Shown here in pieces: positions 43,523 through 52,800 of a stretch of 64,000 nt of DNA. Below the pieces are notes generated by a model. The model saw only the letters and a list, made by a program, of their open reading frames with translations, made no database searches and had not been told where the DNA came from. The DNA lies in contig NZ_QJJJ01000002.1 of NCBI RefSeq assembly GCF_003201865.1, forward strand, positions 348,616 through 412,615. Direction: 5' to 3'. Both the position numbers and the translations under genes were made by a program. Position 1 is the stretch's first letter. Every line of letters starts with the position of its first letter. This DNA comes from Methylobacterium sp. B4. Lineage in GTDB: Bacteria; Pseudomonadota; Alphaproteobacteria; Rhizobiales; Beijerinckiaceae.

Positions 43523-44548
43523 TCAGTGGTGGTGTGCGTGCCCGCCGGCTTCGGGTGCGCCGGCACCCTCTCTGCCGGGAGCCGGGGCGCCCCCAGGACC
43601 CTGGGCGCCGATCGGCGCGACCGTGAAGGTCACCGGCACCGTGCCGGCCCGCTCGAAGGTCAGGGAGCCGGCGACGGTCTCGCCGGCCTTTAACCCGTCC
43701 TTCAGGTCGAGGAACATCAGATGGTAGCCGCCGGGCTTGAGCGCCACGGTCTCCCCCGCGGGAAGGGCGAGGCCGCCCTCGACGGGGGCCATCTTCATCA
43801 CGCCGCCCTCCATCGACATCGAGTGGATCTCGGCCCGGCCGGCCCCGGGAATCGCGGCGGCGGTCAGCCGGTCGGGATCGGTGCCCGTGTTGCGCAGGGT
43901 GACGTAGCCGCCGGCGACCTTCGCCCCGCCCGGCGTCGCCCGGATCCAGGGTGCCTCGATCGCGACCGCTCCGGCCTTCGCAGCGGGGGATGCCTTCTCG
44001 GGCGCCTTGGCGGCAACGATCCGCACGGCCGGGGCCGGCGACTTCAGCGCCTGCACGCCCTGTCCTTCCGCCGGAATCTCGCTCCAGCGATAGCTTCCCT
44101 CCGTGCAGTCCTGCTCGACGGGGAAGTAGATCGTCGCGCCGGGGGCGAAGGCGTCCGAGACGCGGGCGAAGAAGGTGAACTCGTCGACCTGATCGTCGGG
44201 CAGGCTTCCGCCGCACCAGGTGATCCGGGTCACGCCCTCCGAAACCTGTCCGTGAAACGAGGGATAGGGCCGGGCATAGGCCGACTTCACCGTGGCGATC
44301 TCCCAACCGGGCTTCGGCATGGGCTTGGCGCCGGTGACGCCCTCGGGGATCGTGACGCTGACGCGGGTGGTCGGGCGGCCGTCGCAGCCGTGCATGATCT
44401 GCACGACCCCGCGGTAGGCGGCGTTGGGCGAGGCCTCCTTGCGCTCCAGCACGGCGTGGGCCGCGGCGGAGGAGACGAGGGCCGAGACGAGGCCGGGCGC
44501 GATCAGGGCGAGCGGCAGGGCGAGGCGGAGTGGGTGTGCGAGCATCAT
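43523..44548 (-). CDS. YcnI (DUF1775)-PCuAC fusion protein
   Basis: A 341-residue exported fusion. After the signal peptide the mature protein begins HAVLERKEASPNAAY, the usual start of YcnI-like DUF1775 domains whose N-terminal histidine binds copper; WCGGSLPDDQVDEF is another landmark. A linker of about 40 residues leads to a PCuAC domain at about 215-315 with EIHSMSMEGGVMKM and GGYHLMFLDLK. The tail ends GGHAHHH. GGAG precedes the ATG at 44548. Joining the two domains in one chain suggests hand-over of copper between them. Confidence 0.92.
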   Translation of the reverse strand: MMLAHPLRLALPLALIAPGLVSALVSSAAAHAVLERKEASPNAAYRGVVQIMHGCDGRPTTRVSVTIPEGVTGAKPMPKPGWEIATVKSAYARPYPSFHGQVSEGVTRITWCGGSLPDDQVDEFTFFARVSDAFAPGATIYFPVEQDCTEGSYRWSEIPAEGQGVQALKSPAPAVRIVAAKAPEKASPAAKAGAVAIEAPWIRATPGGAKVAGGYVTLRNTGTDPDRLTAAAIPGAGRAEIHSMSMEGGVMKMAPVEGGLALPAGETVALKPGGYHLMFLDLKDGLKAGETVAGSLTFERAGTVPVTFTVAPIGAQGPGGAPAPGREGAGAPEAGGHAHHH

Positions 44549-44595
44549 AGCGGGCTCCGGTGTCTGACTTCGGGGTCGCGGGGAGAGCGGACGAG

Positions 44596-45009
44596 TCAGG
44601 CGGCCGGCGGGGCCCGGGCATGGGCGAGGGTGAAGGGCGGCGGCCGGGCGGCCGTCAGGGTCCGGTCGATCCGGCCGGCGGGGCCGGCCCTCCGCTCGGG
44701 CCACGCGAGGCTGCCCGCAGCAGGGGGAGGGAGCCCGGTCGCGGGGGCATGGCTCGCGGCCGTGCAGCAGCCGGCCGGGTGGTGCGCATCGGGCGCCGGC
44801 CGATGGTCCGGCGGGGTGACATGTTCGGACGCACTCCAGGCTCCCTCCGCCTCGCCGACGCAGAGGATGCCGGACGCGCCCTCGACCGGCAGGGCCGCGA
44901 TGCTGCCGAGCAGCGCCTGGAGCATCAGCGCGTAGAGCGCGACCACGGCCGTGAGCGCCCGCGCGCGGCGCGGCCCTCGCGCGGTCCGGTCGCGGCGTGT
45001 GGTCGGCAT
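44596..45009 (-). CDS. DUF2946-like membrane-anchored metal-cluster protein
   Basis: A 137-residue protein with a basic start, one transmembrane helix (LTAVVALYALMLQALLGSI) and a Cys/His-rich region (DHRPAPDAHHPAGCCTAASH). The layout is like the DUF2946 protein at 41571, and it heads the minus-strand copper operon. ATG 45009 was chosen because codons upstream are a low-complexity extension. Function unknown; metal binding is inferred. Confidence 0.6.
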   Translation of the reverse strand: MPTTRRDRTARGPRRARALTAVVALYALMLQALLGSIAALPVEGASGILCVGEAEGAWSASEHVTPPDHRPAPDAHHPAGCCTAASHAPATGLPPPAAGSLAWPERRAGPAGRIDRTLTAARPPPFTLAHARAPPAA

Positions 45010-45281
45010 GGATCGAGCCTTACGACCCTTTGCGCCGCCGCGGTAGGCCCCCGGCCGGCGCCACGCGACCGCACCCGGCGGCTCGGCCGACGCGCCGCCC
45101 GAACCGACGGAGCGTGCGCCGCCGCACCCGCACGCCACAATATGGCCCGGAACGGCATGGCTTCTTAACCACGAGACCGCAACAACGGCGGCACGAGGAC
45201 TTGGCCGAGACTTGGTTTCGTAAAACCTTAGCGTCTCGCCGGATCCGACCGACCGCACCCTCAGTCCAGAGCCCCGGATCG
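45010..45281. other. Divergent promoter region
   Basis: These 272 bases lie between the copper operon and the L,D-transpeptidase gene. The right half is less GC-rich (TTGGTTTCGTAAAACCTTAG near 45211) and is the best place for the forward promoter, but spacing of any -35/-10 pair is poor. No operator for a copper-responsive CueR-type regulator was recognised. Confidence 0.35.
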
Positions 45282-46592
45282 ATGCTGCAGACCGCGCGCC
45301 ACCCCCGACCCTTCGCCCGCTCCCTCGCCGCCGTCCTGACGGCGGGCACGCTGCTCGCCGGCCCGGCGCTCGCGCGCGAGGCCGGCTTCGCCCAGGCCGA
45401 GTGGGCGCAGGACTACGCCGCCCCCTCCACCATGCAGGTGCACCGCTCCTCGACGCCGATCCTCTCGCCCGACACGATCGCGGCGACCGAGGCGATGGTC
45501 GAGAAGTACCGCTCCATCGTCTCTCGCGGCGGCTGGCAGCCGGTCTCCGGCGCGGCCGGCCTGCGCATCGGCTCCCGCGGTCCCGCGGTCGCGGCGGTGC
45601 GTCAGCGCCTGATCGTGACGGGCGACCTCGACGCCAATGCCGGCGGCGCGGGCACCTACGATTCCTACGTCGCGGCCGGCGTGAAGCGCTTCCAGGCCCG
45701 CCACGGCCTGTCCCAGACCGGCCAGATGAGCCCGGCGACCCAGGCGGCGATGAACGTGCCCGCCGACGTGCGCCTGCGCCAGCTCGAGACCAACGTGATC
45801 CGCCTGCGCTCCTATTCGGGCGATCTCGGCCGGCGCTTCGTCATCACCAACATCCCCGCCGCCCTGGTGCAGACGGTGGAGAACGGCCAGGTCGTGACGC
45901 TGCACGCCGCGGGCGTGGGCAAGATCGACCGCCAGTCGCCGATCATGAATGCCAAGGCGGTCGAGATCAATTTCAACCCGACCTGGACGGTCCCGGCCTC
46001 GATCGTGAGGAAGGACCTGATCCCGAAGATGCAGAAGGATCCGAACTACCTCACGGACAACAAGATCCGCATCCTCTCGGGCGGCCAGGAGATCTCGCCG
46101 CGCTCCGTGAACTGGAACTCGGACGAGGGCACCCGCTACACCTACCGTCAGGATTCGGGCGCCGACTTCAACTCGATGGGCGTCGTGCGCATCAACATCC
46201 CGAACCCGCACGGCGTGTTCATGCACGACACCAATTCCCGCGGCGTGTTCGGCGACGATTTCCGCTTCATCTCCTCGGGCTGCGTGCGCGTGCAGAACGT
46301 GCGCGAGTACATCACGTGGCTGCTGAAGGACACGCCCGGCTGGGACCGCAACGCGGTCGAGCGCGCGGTGGAGAGCGGCCAGCGCATCGACGCGCGGATG
46401 ACCCAGCCCGTGCCGGTCTACTGGACCTACATCACCGCCTGGGCGACCCCGGACGGCACGGTGCAGTTCCGCGACGACATCTACAAGCGCGACGGCGTGA
46501 ACGTGCCCTCGACCATCGAGGCGCCGACTCCGGTCGCCAGCGCCGCCTCGACCCAGCCGGAGGTGTTCGAGCCGGGCGACGAGGGGAACTGA
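45282..46592 (+). CDS. L,D-transpeptidase with peptidoglycan-binding domain
   Basis: A 436-residue exported enzyme. A signal peptide (LAAVLTAGTLLAGPALA) is followed by a peptidoglycan-binding domain (RIGSRGPAVAAVRQRL to SQTGQMSPATQAAMN, residues 95-165) and a YkuD domain with the signature HGVFMHDT (His315) and SSGCVRVQN (catalytic Cys334). It forms 3-3 cross-links or attaches proteins to peptidoglycan in the periplasm. The C-terminal 40 residues are Pro/Ala-rich and disordered. A terminator-like hairpin follows. Confidence 0.93.
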   Translation: MLQTARHPRPFARSLAAVLTAGTLLAGPALAREAGFAQAEWAQDYAAPSTMQVHRSSTPILSPDTIAATEAMVEKYRSIVSRGGWQPVSGAAGLRIGSRGPAVAAVRQRLIVTGDLDANAGGAGTYDSYVAAGVKRFQARHGLSQTGQMSPATQAAMNVPADVRLRQLETNVIRLRSYSGDLGRRFVITNIPAALVQTVENGQVVTLHAAGVGKIDRQSPIMNAKAVEINFNPTWTVPASIVRKDLIPKMQKDPNYLTDNKIRILSGGQEISPRSVNWNSDEGTRYTYRQDSGADFNSMGVVRINIPNPHGVFMHDTNSRGVFGDDFRFISSGCVRVQNVREYITWLLKDTPGWDRNAVERAVESGQRIDARMTQPVPVYWTYITAWATPDGTVQFRDDIYKRDGVNVPSTIEAPTPVASAASTQPEVFEPGDEGN

Positions 46593-46634
46593 TCCCCTTC
46601 GTCCGACCGAACGGCCGAGACCAATCATGCCAGC

Positions 46635-46665
46635 AGCCCGGACCGGATCTCATCCGATCCGGGCT
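46635..46665 (+). terminator. Hairpin after the L,D-transpeptidase gene
   Basis: AGCCCGGACCGGAT (46635-46648) pairs with ATCCGATCCGGGCT (46652-46665), one mismatch in 14, loop of three bases, followed by GTTCGCGTCGG. It lies 43 bases after the stop codon and separates the gene from the sigma-factor operon. Confidence 0.75.
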
Positions 46666-46828
46666 GTTCGCGTCGGGAGCCCCTTTTCGCAGGTTGGGCC
46701 TCTGCCCAGCGCCCCCGTCCGGTCGCGGGAAGCCCTGCCGCATCCCCCGCACCGGACCGGGCACGCGGGTTTTTTCGGAAAAAGGTCGGATCGGCGGATT
46801 AAAGGCGCGGGTCAGCCGTCAACGGAAT

Positions 46829-47404
46829 ATGGTGGCCGACAGAATGCGCTCGAAACGCTCCGAAATCGTCGACCTGCTGGTGCCCTTGCGGCGCTACGCC
46901 CGGTCGCTGACGAGGGATTCGCTCAAGGCGGATGACCTCGTCCACGACACCATGGTTCGCGCCCTCGAATCGCGTGCGAACCTGCGACCCGACACCAATC
47001 TGCGCACCTGGATGATGACGGTGCTGCACAACGTCTTCATCGACGAGCAGCGTCGCAAGCGGGTCGAGGCGCGTCACGCCGACGTGCTGGTGCAGCTCTC
47101 CGACGAGATGGCTCCGCCCGCCCAAGAGGGGCAGGTGCGGCTCATGCAGATCCGCAAGGCGTTCGAGAGCCTGCCGGAGGAGCAGCGCGCCGCGCTCCAT
47201 CTCGTGACCCTCGAGGGCATGGCCTATGCCGACGCGGCGGCCGTGCTCGGCATTCCCATCGGTACCCTCATGTCGCGGCTCGGCCGCGGCCGGGCGGCCC
47301 TGCGCGCCTTCGAAGAGGGCAACCACAAGGGCAAGGTTGCCGAGGTCTCCGACGACGTGCCCGACCGGAAGCGGTCGCATCTGCGCGTCGTCGGTGGGAA
47401 TTGA
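46829..47404 (+). CDS. ECF-type RNA polymerase sigma factor
   Basis: A 191-residue sigma factor with region 2 (DDLVHDTMVRALESRANLRP, then NLRTWMMTVLHNVFIDE for -10 recognition and melting) and region 4 (LPEEQRAALHLVTLEGMAYA with IPIGTLMSRLGRGRA as the recognition helix). The ATG at 46829 precedes the conserved part with little room for a longer start. A gene for a membrane-anchored anti-sigma factor follows 61 bases later. The absence of phyR/nepR and the different partner argue against this being EcfG itself. Confidence 0.88.
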   Translation: MVADRMRSKRSEIVDLLVPLRRYARSLTRDSLKADDLVHDTMVRALESRANLRPDTNLRTWMMTVLHNVFIDEQRRKRVEARHADVLVQLSDEMAPPAQEGQVRLMQIRKAFESLPEEQRAALHLVTLEGMAYADAAAVLGIPIGTLMSRLGRGRAALRAFEEGNHKGKVAEVSDDVPDRKRSHLRVVGGN

Positions 47405-47465
47405 TGACCGGTGCCGGCCGTTAAGACCAATAAGATCGGGACGACACGAGACGGGGGCGGTAGGC

Positions 47466-48260
47466 ATGAAGGGCAGTCGGAGTAGGCTGATGGTCGATCC
47501 GGTCACGGAATCCGATCTCATCGCGTATGTCGATGGCGAGCTCGACCCGATGCGCCGCGTCGAGGTCGAGGCGCATCTCGCGCGCAACCCCGAGGACGCG
47601 CTCCAGGTCATGGCCGACCTGCGCGACCGCGATGCGCTGCGCGAGGCGCTCCTCCCCCTGCCCGGGCCCGGGCCCGAGCGGCTTCGCGAGGGTGCGCGCC
47701 GGATCGATCGCGCCTTCGCATGGCAGCGGGTCCAGTCGCGCATGCGCCGGGCGGCGGCGGTCGTGGTGCTGGTGGGTGCGGGCTGGCTCGCGCATACCGA
47801 GATCGGCACCTTCGGCGTTCCCGGTTCCATCGCCTCACCGATCGACGCCTCCCTGGCCGAGGAGGCGCAGCAGGCCCGCCGGGCCGTCCAGATCCGGGCC
47901 CGCACGACCAGCCTGCCTTCGGCCTCGGCCTACGATCCTGCCGATCTGGAGGCGGCCACCGGAGTCGATCTGCCGCCGCTGCCCAACGGCTGGACCGTCC
48001 GGGACGTGCAGATCTTCCCGAGCCGGAACGGCACGGGAATCGAGGTGTCGATCCAGTCGGGCGAGATCGGCGAACTCGCCCTCTTCGCCAAGCGGAGCAG
48101 CGGCGCGGCCCTTCCCGAGGGAACGGAGCCCGTGGCGCGCTCCACCGACGGCACCACGGCTTATTGGCGCAACGGCAGCACCGCCTACGCCCTGAGCGGA
48201 TCGCGCAACGACCCGGCGCTTCACGCCGCCGCCGAACGCCTCGCCGCTATCCGGGAGTAG
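47466..48260 (+). CDS. Membrane-anchored anti-sigma factor
   Basis: A 264-residue protein: N-terminal helical anti-sigma domain (VTESDLIAYVDGELDPMRRV, residues 9-60) of the kind often carrying a HxxxCxxC zinc site, here without the cysteines; one transmembrane helix (AAAVVVLVGAGWLAH, near 100-115); and a periplasmic domain of about 140 residues (LPPLPNGWTVRDVQIFPSRN). It would hold the ECF factor at the membrane until an envelope signal frees it. ATG 47466 was used; 47490 is possible. Neighbouring cell-wall genes fit an envelope-stress role, by inference. Confidence 0.82.
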   Translation: MKGSRSRLMVDPVTESDLIAYVDGELDPMRRVEVEAHLARNPEDALQVMADLRDRDALREALLPLPGPGPERLREGARRIDRAFAWQRVQSRMRRAAAVVVLVGAGWLAHTEIGTFGVPGSIASPIDASLAEEAQQARRAVQIRARTTSLPSASAYDPADLEAATGVDLPPLPNGWTVRDVQIFPSRNGTGIEVSIQSGEIGELALFAKRSSGAALPEGTEPVARSTDGTTAYWRNGSTAYALSGSRNDPALHAAAERLAAIRE

Positions 48261-48319
48261 AAACACTCCGGGTAGCGAATCGGGCTGCGGCGACGCTCGT
48301 CGCGGCCGGAACCAGTCTC

Positions 48320-48353
48320 ACGGGCGGTCGGCGGTGAAGGCTCATCCGCCCGT
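48320..48353. terminator. Weak hairpin between convergent genes
   Basis: ACGGGCGG (48320-48327) pairs with CCGCCCGT (48346-48353) across an 18-base loop in the 101-base gap between the convergent anti-sigma and methyltransferase genes. Position suggests a shared terminator; the long loop makes it weak. Confidence 0.4.
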
Positions 48354-48361
48354 CCGTGGGC

Positions 48362-49255
48362 CTAAGGTGTGGCCAAGAGCGTCGCAGTCCGGCGCTGCCG
48401 CTCCAGGATCTCGCGCAGATGGGCGACAGCCCCCTGTTGCATGTTCTGTAAGGCCTGCGGGTCGGCCTCCCCGTCCCGCCGCATCGATACGTAGAACTCG
48501 AAGCCGTTCGGCTCCGTCCCGGCGATCCGGTTCAGGACGAACGGGAACAGGCCCAGCCGCGATGCCTCCTCGACGAGGGTGAGGAAGGACAGCGGCGTGA
48601 AGACCCAGCAATGGCATTGCGTGTAGCGGCTCGAGGCGAAGGCTTCGGTTGCCTGTGCGTGTGCCAGGGCCAGCGCCGCCTCACCGCACAGGCGCGGCGT
48701 CCGAGCCGGATCCTCCCCTGCCCAGACCCGGCCGGGATCGACCGCCCGAGCCTGATAGGTATGGGCGAAAATCTGACGCGGGCTCGGGCGCGTGTAGGCG
48801 AGCAGATCCGCCTCGACGAGTTCGGCGATGGTGCTGTCGACGCGTCCCGCATCGAACATGAAGCGCCGGTCCGGCAGCGAGAGGTTGAGCACGCCGCCGG
48901 GGCGCAGGACGCCGTGGATGCCGCGGAACCAACCGAGCAGGTTGGGCACGTATTGCGCGACCTGCGCAGCGATCGCGAAGTCGAAGCCGTCCTGGCCCAG
49001 CACCTCCGCCAGAGAACCCGAGCCCGGCCAGGCATGGTTGATCGGCGCGGCGTCCGGCTGGCCGGCCTGCGCGTCGAGCGCGTGATCGACATAGGCGACG
49101 CGGATACCCTCGGGCAGGGCGGTCGGGTTGTTCGACGGCCCGAACTCGAGCCCCCGACTCTCGGGCAGAGGAACGTCATGAGTGAGCCGGGCGAGGCGCC
49201 GGTCGGCCGACCGACGCGCCAGGAAGGCGTCCAGCGACAGGGAACCGGAATGCAT
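48362..49255 (-). CDS. Class I SAM-dependent methyltransferase
   Basis: A 297-residue protein with a Methyltransf_11-like fold. The SAM motif I region reads GLEFGPSNNPTALP, a variant seen in sugar- or polysaccharide-linked methyltransferases; FDFAIAAQVAQYVPNLLGW is motif II, and VLRPGGVLNLSLPDRRFMFD is motif III. The C-terminal half has CHCWVFTPLSFLTLVEEA. The substrate is unknown; divergent adjacency to a large glycosyltransferase suggests modification of a surface glycan. Confidence 0.8.
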   Translation of the reverse strand: MHSGSLSLDAFLARRSADRRLARLTHDVPLPESRGLEFGPSNNPTALPEGIRVAYVDHALDAQAGQPDAAPINHAWPGSGSLAEVLGQDGFDFAIAAQVAQYVPNLLGWFRGIHGVLRPGGVLNLSLPDRRFMFDAGRVDSTIAELVEADLLAYTRPSPRQIFAHTYQARAVDPGRVWAGEDPARTPRLCGEAALALAHAQATEAFASSRYTQCHCWVFTPLSFLTLVEEASRLGLFPFVLNRIAGTEPNGFEFYVSMRRDGEADPQALQNMQQGAVAHLREILERQRRTATLLATP

Positions 49256-49803
49256 GTCGCGAATACCTCACCCCTCGATCCCGTATGGAGAGGCGGAAGG
49301 TTATCGGCGTCGTGGGCCCTCGCGCAATCGTTCGGCACGCGGCTGATGCAAAGGGTGCCAAGCCGCGTCCCGCAAGACACGCCTCTCTTGCCGGAGCGGA
49401 ATTGCTCGCAGGTCCAAGCGTACGGCTAAACACTATGATAGCCGAAATTTGATAGGTGCTTCTCATCTTTACGCAGTGTGCCGAAGGGTGCAGCAACGGC
49501 CTTCGCTCTCATAGCCTGAGCGGCGCAGGCTCTGGCCTGCGTCACGTGACGGGGCTCGTACTGCGCCTGCTGCGATGCGGCTGGGATTCCGGGAGGTCTA
49601 GCGATCCGTTGCCGATAGTGTGAATGTCTTCGGAATGCGCCGCTGCGTCGAGGGAGGTGGAATTCTCTCTTGCAAGGCTCCGGGTCGACACCGCCGGTCC
49701 GAGCGAACGTTTTGAGCAAGACGGGAAAAGCCGTCGAATCGTTTCAAGAAATTTTCTCAATTCGCGGGCGGGGCCTCCGACGTTGTTCAAGCGCAGCTTG
49801 CAG
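49256..49803. other. AT-richer divergent region, no firm gene
   Basis: About 550 bases between the methyltransferase and glycosyltransferase genes are clearly less GC-rich than the rest (for example 49430-49480 and 49690-49770). An open frame continues upstream of the glycosyltransferase to 49624, but its codons do not look like those of the gene, so I treat it as untranslated leader. Promoters for both genes are expected here; I could not place them. Confidence 0.5.
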
Positions 49804-52800
49804 ATGCTCTCGCAGCGGACCCGCCTCGGGAGGAGCCTGGGCCGGAAGGGTCTGCTGCCGACGGGGAAGCCGTCGGGCGCCGCGGCCGACTTCGACTCGA
49901 ACTTCTACCGGGCGTATTATCCTGACCTCGCCGTTATCGGCGGCGAGGCGAGAATCCTCCGGCAGCACTACCTCAAGCACGGCCGCCATGAAGGCCGCTT
50001 TCCCAACGCCGCCGCCATGATCGCCGCGCTGGAGGGTGAGGGCGGTCCGCTGCCGCGGGACTTCATCCCCGAGCATTACGGGGCGATCTACGACGACTTG
50101 GCCGGGATCACCGAGGCCTGGAGACTGACGGAGCACTATCTCCGCTTCGGGCGCTGGGAGGGCCGCGCGCATCGCGCCGACCTGGCGTCCTTCGATCAGG
50201 AATACGAGCGCATGCTGGCGCGCTCGGCCGGGGCCGGCGGAGAGCATCGCGCCGAGAGCTTCGCGCATCTCCTGGCATCCGTGCGGGTCCTGCCCGGTCC
50301 CTGGCTCGACCACTTCGCGCTCAACGAGTTCGCTCTGCTGAATGCAGCGTGGCTGCCGCGCCAGCCCACCTCGCGCATCGAGGGGCTCATCGTCTTCCTG
50401 ACGAAGGGCGTGGACCGGCTCGCTCCGATCTCTCTGCGCCAGCGCTTCGATCCCGCCTTCTACCGCTCGAACAATCCGGATGTGCCGGCCGGCGCCGGCG
50501 ATGCCGACCTGTATCGTCACTGGCTCGGTCGGGGGATCGGCCGGGGAGAGCCCGGCACCGAGGCTGCGGCGCTGAAGGGCCTGATCGGCGACGAGCATTT
50601 TCCCGACAGTTTCGACGAGGCGGCCTACCGGCCGTTGCTGCCCGAGGGCATCGCGCCGCCGCCGCCGGGCCGGCTGAACGCCCTGCGGCACTTCATGGAG
50701 ACGGGCTTCCATCTCTGGGAGCTCGAGCCCGTCCGGCAGGCCTGCTCGGCTCCGCTCCTCGAGCGGATCGGAGAGTTCCATCTCACCCAGGGCCACGCCG
50801 TCGCCGCCAAGGAAGCCTACGACCGGGCGCTGCGGGCCGGGCTCACCGCGGGGCGCATCCATCACCGGCTCGGTGACGCGCTACGCCTGCTCAACCGCAC
50901 GAACGATGCGGCGCGCGCCTTCGCCATCGCCGCCGACGCGCCCGGTGCCATCGTGTGGAGCCACATCCACGCGATCGACGGCCTGCTCGCCCGGCCGGAC
51001 GGCGTGGCCGAGGCCCTCGACCGCGTCCGCCGCGCGGCCGGGAAATGGAACGCCTCCGCCCCGTGGCGCGCCGCGGCCCACCGTGCGATCGCCGCGAGCT
51101 TCGCCCTGGCGAGCGAGGAGGCCCGCACGTTGTACGCTGCGGGCCGGCGGCGCGAGGCGGATCAGCGCCTCACCGCCTGCCTCGACATGATCGCCGGCCT
51201 GATCGCGGTGGTCGATCCACTGCCGTCCACGCTCCCGGTCCCGGCGAGCGGCCATGTCGTGATCGTCGCCAACCGCGACCTTCCCCAATGCGATCACTAC
51301 CGCGTCGTGCAGAGGATCCAGCAACTCGAACACGGCGGCTGGACCGTGGAGGTGTTCCGGCAGGACGAGGCGGGCGATTGCCGGCCGGCCCTCGACCGGG
51401 CGGCGGCGGTGATCTTCTACCGCGTGGCGGCCTTCCCCGGCGTCCTGCACGCGATCCTCTACGCGCGCGCCCTGGGCCTGCCGACGATCTACGAGATCGA
51501 CGACATGGTCTTCGATCCCGACATGTACCCCGATCCGCTGGAGAGCTTCGAGGGGCAGATCACGCCCAGGCAATACGTCGATCTGCAGTACGGCGTCCCG
51601 TTGTTCCGCTACGCCATGCGGGCCTGCGAGACGGGGCTCGCCTCCACGCCGGCGCTCGCCGAGCGGATGCGTCCGCTCGTCCGCTCCGGCGTCTGCCACG
51701 TTCTGCGCAACGGCCTGGATGCGCGCAACCTGCCCTTCCTCGGCCGCGCGCCGCAGCCCTTCTCGGAGACGGCGCTGACGATCTTCTACGGATCGGGCAC
51801 GCGGGCGCACAACAAGGACTTCAACGATCTCGCCGCGCCCGCACTCCTCGACATGCTGGAGCGCCATCCGCAGGTCCGCCTCGTCATCGCGGGCTACCTG
51901 AAACTCGGTGACGGTTTCCGGCGCTTCGCGCACCGGGTGCGGCAGCTCGGCTTCACCGACGACGTGGCGGCCTATTGGGAGGCGCTCTCGGGCGCCGACA
52001 TCAATCTCGCCGTCCTCTCGCCTGGCCCCTTCGCGGACGCCAAGAGCGAGATCAAATGGCTGGAGGCCGCCATGTGCGGCGTCCCCTCCATCGTCAGCGC
52101 GACGCGCACCTACCGGGAGATCCTCGTCGATGGGCAGGATGTTCTCCTGGCCGAGACGGTCCAGGAGTGGAAGCGGGCGCTTGCGGCGCTGATCGCCGAT
52201 CCCGAGCTTCGTCGCAGCATCGGCCGGAAGGGGCGCGCCAAGGCCTGTGCGGGCTACGGCCTCGCCGCCGCCGCCACGATTCTCAAGGGCGTCCTGCCGC
52301 CGCCGCTCGATCCAGCAGCGTCTCCGGCCGATCCGTTCCGCCGCGATGCCCGGACGCGCGCCCTCGAAGTCTGGTCCGCCCTGGAGGCGGGGCAGGCACC
52401 GCCGCAGGAGCCCGTCGAGGCCGCCCGTCCCGGCACGGGGGCGCGGCGGGAGGGCAAGCCGCGCATCCTCGTCGTGAACGTGTTCTTTCCGCCCCAGACG
52501 GTCGGCGGCGCCACCCGGGTCGTGCGGGACAACATCGACCACATCCTCGATCAGGCCGCGGGCCGGTTCGAATTGGTAGTGGCGGCCAGCGATGTCGGGG
52601 TCGAGCCGCCCTACCAGACCCGGATCGACGCCTATCGCGGCATCCCGGTCTTTCGCATCGCGACGCCGCTCGAGCGGAACATGGATTGGCGTCCGTTCAA
52701 CAATAGGGTGCGCGAGGAATTCGAGACGCTGCTCGACCGCTTCGAGCCCGACCTCGTGCACTTCCACTGCGTGCAGCAGCTGACCGCCAGCGTGGTCGAG

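Noticed and set aside
46829..47404. Identification of the ECF factor as EcfG, the general stress sigma
   Set aside because: No phyR or nepR next to it and its partner is a membrane anti-sigma, which EcfG does not use.
49624..49803. N-terminal extension of the large glycosyltransferase
   Set aside because: Frame is open but the DNA is AT-richer and the encoded residues look random; the motif-bearing protein starts after 49804.
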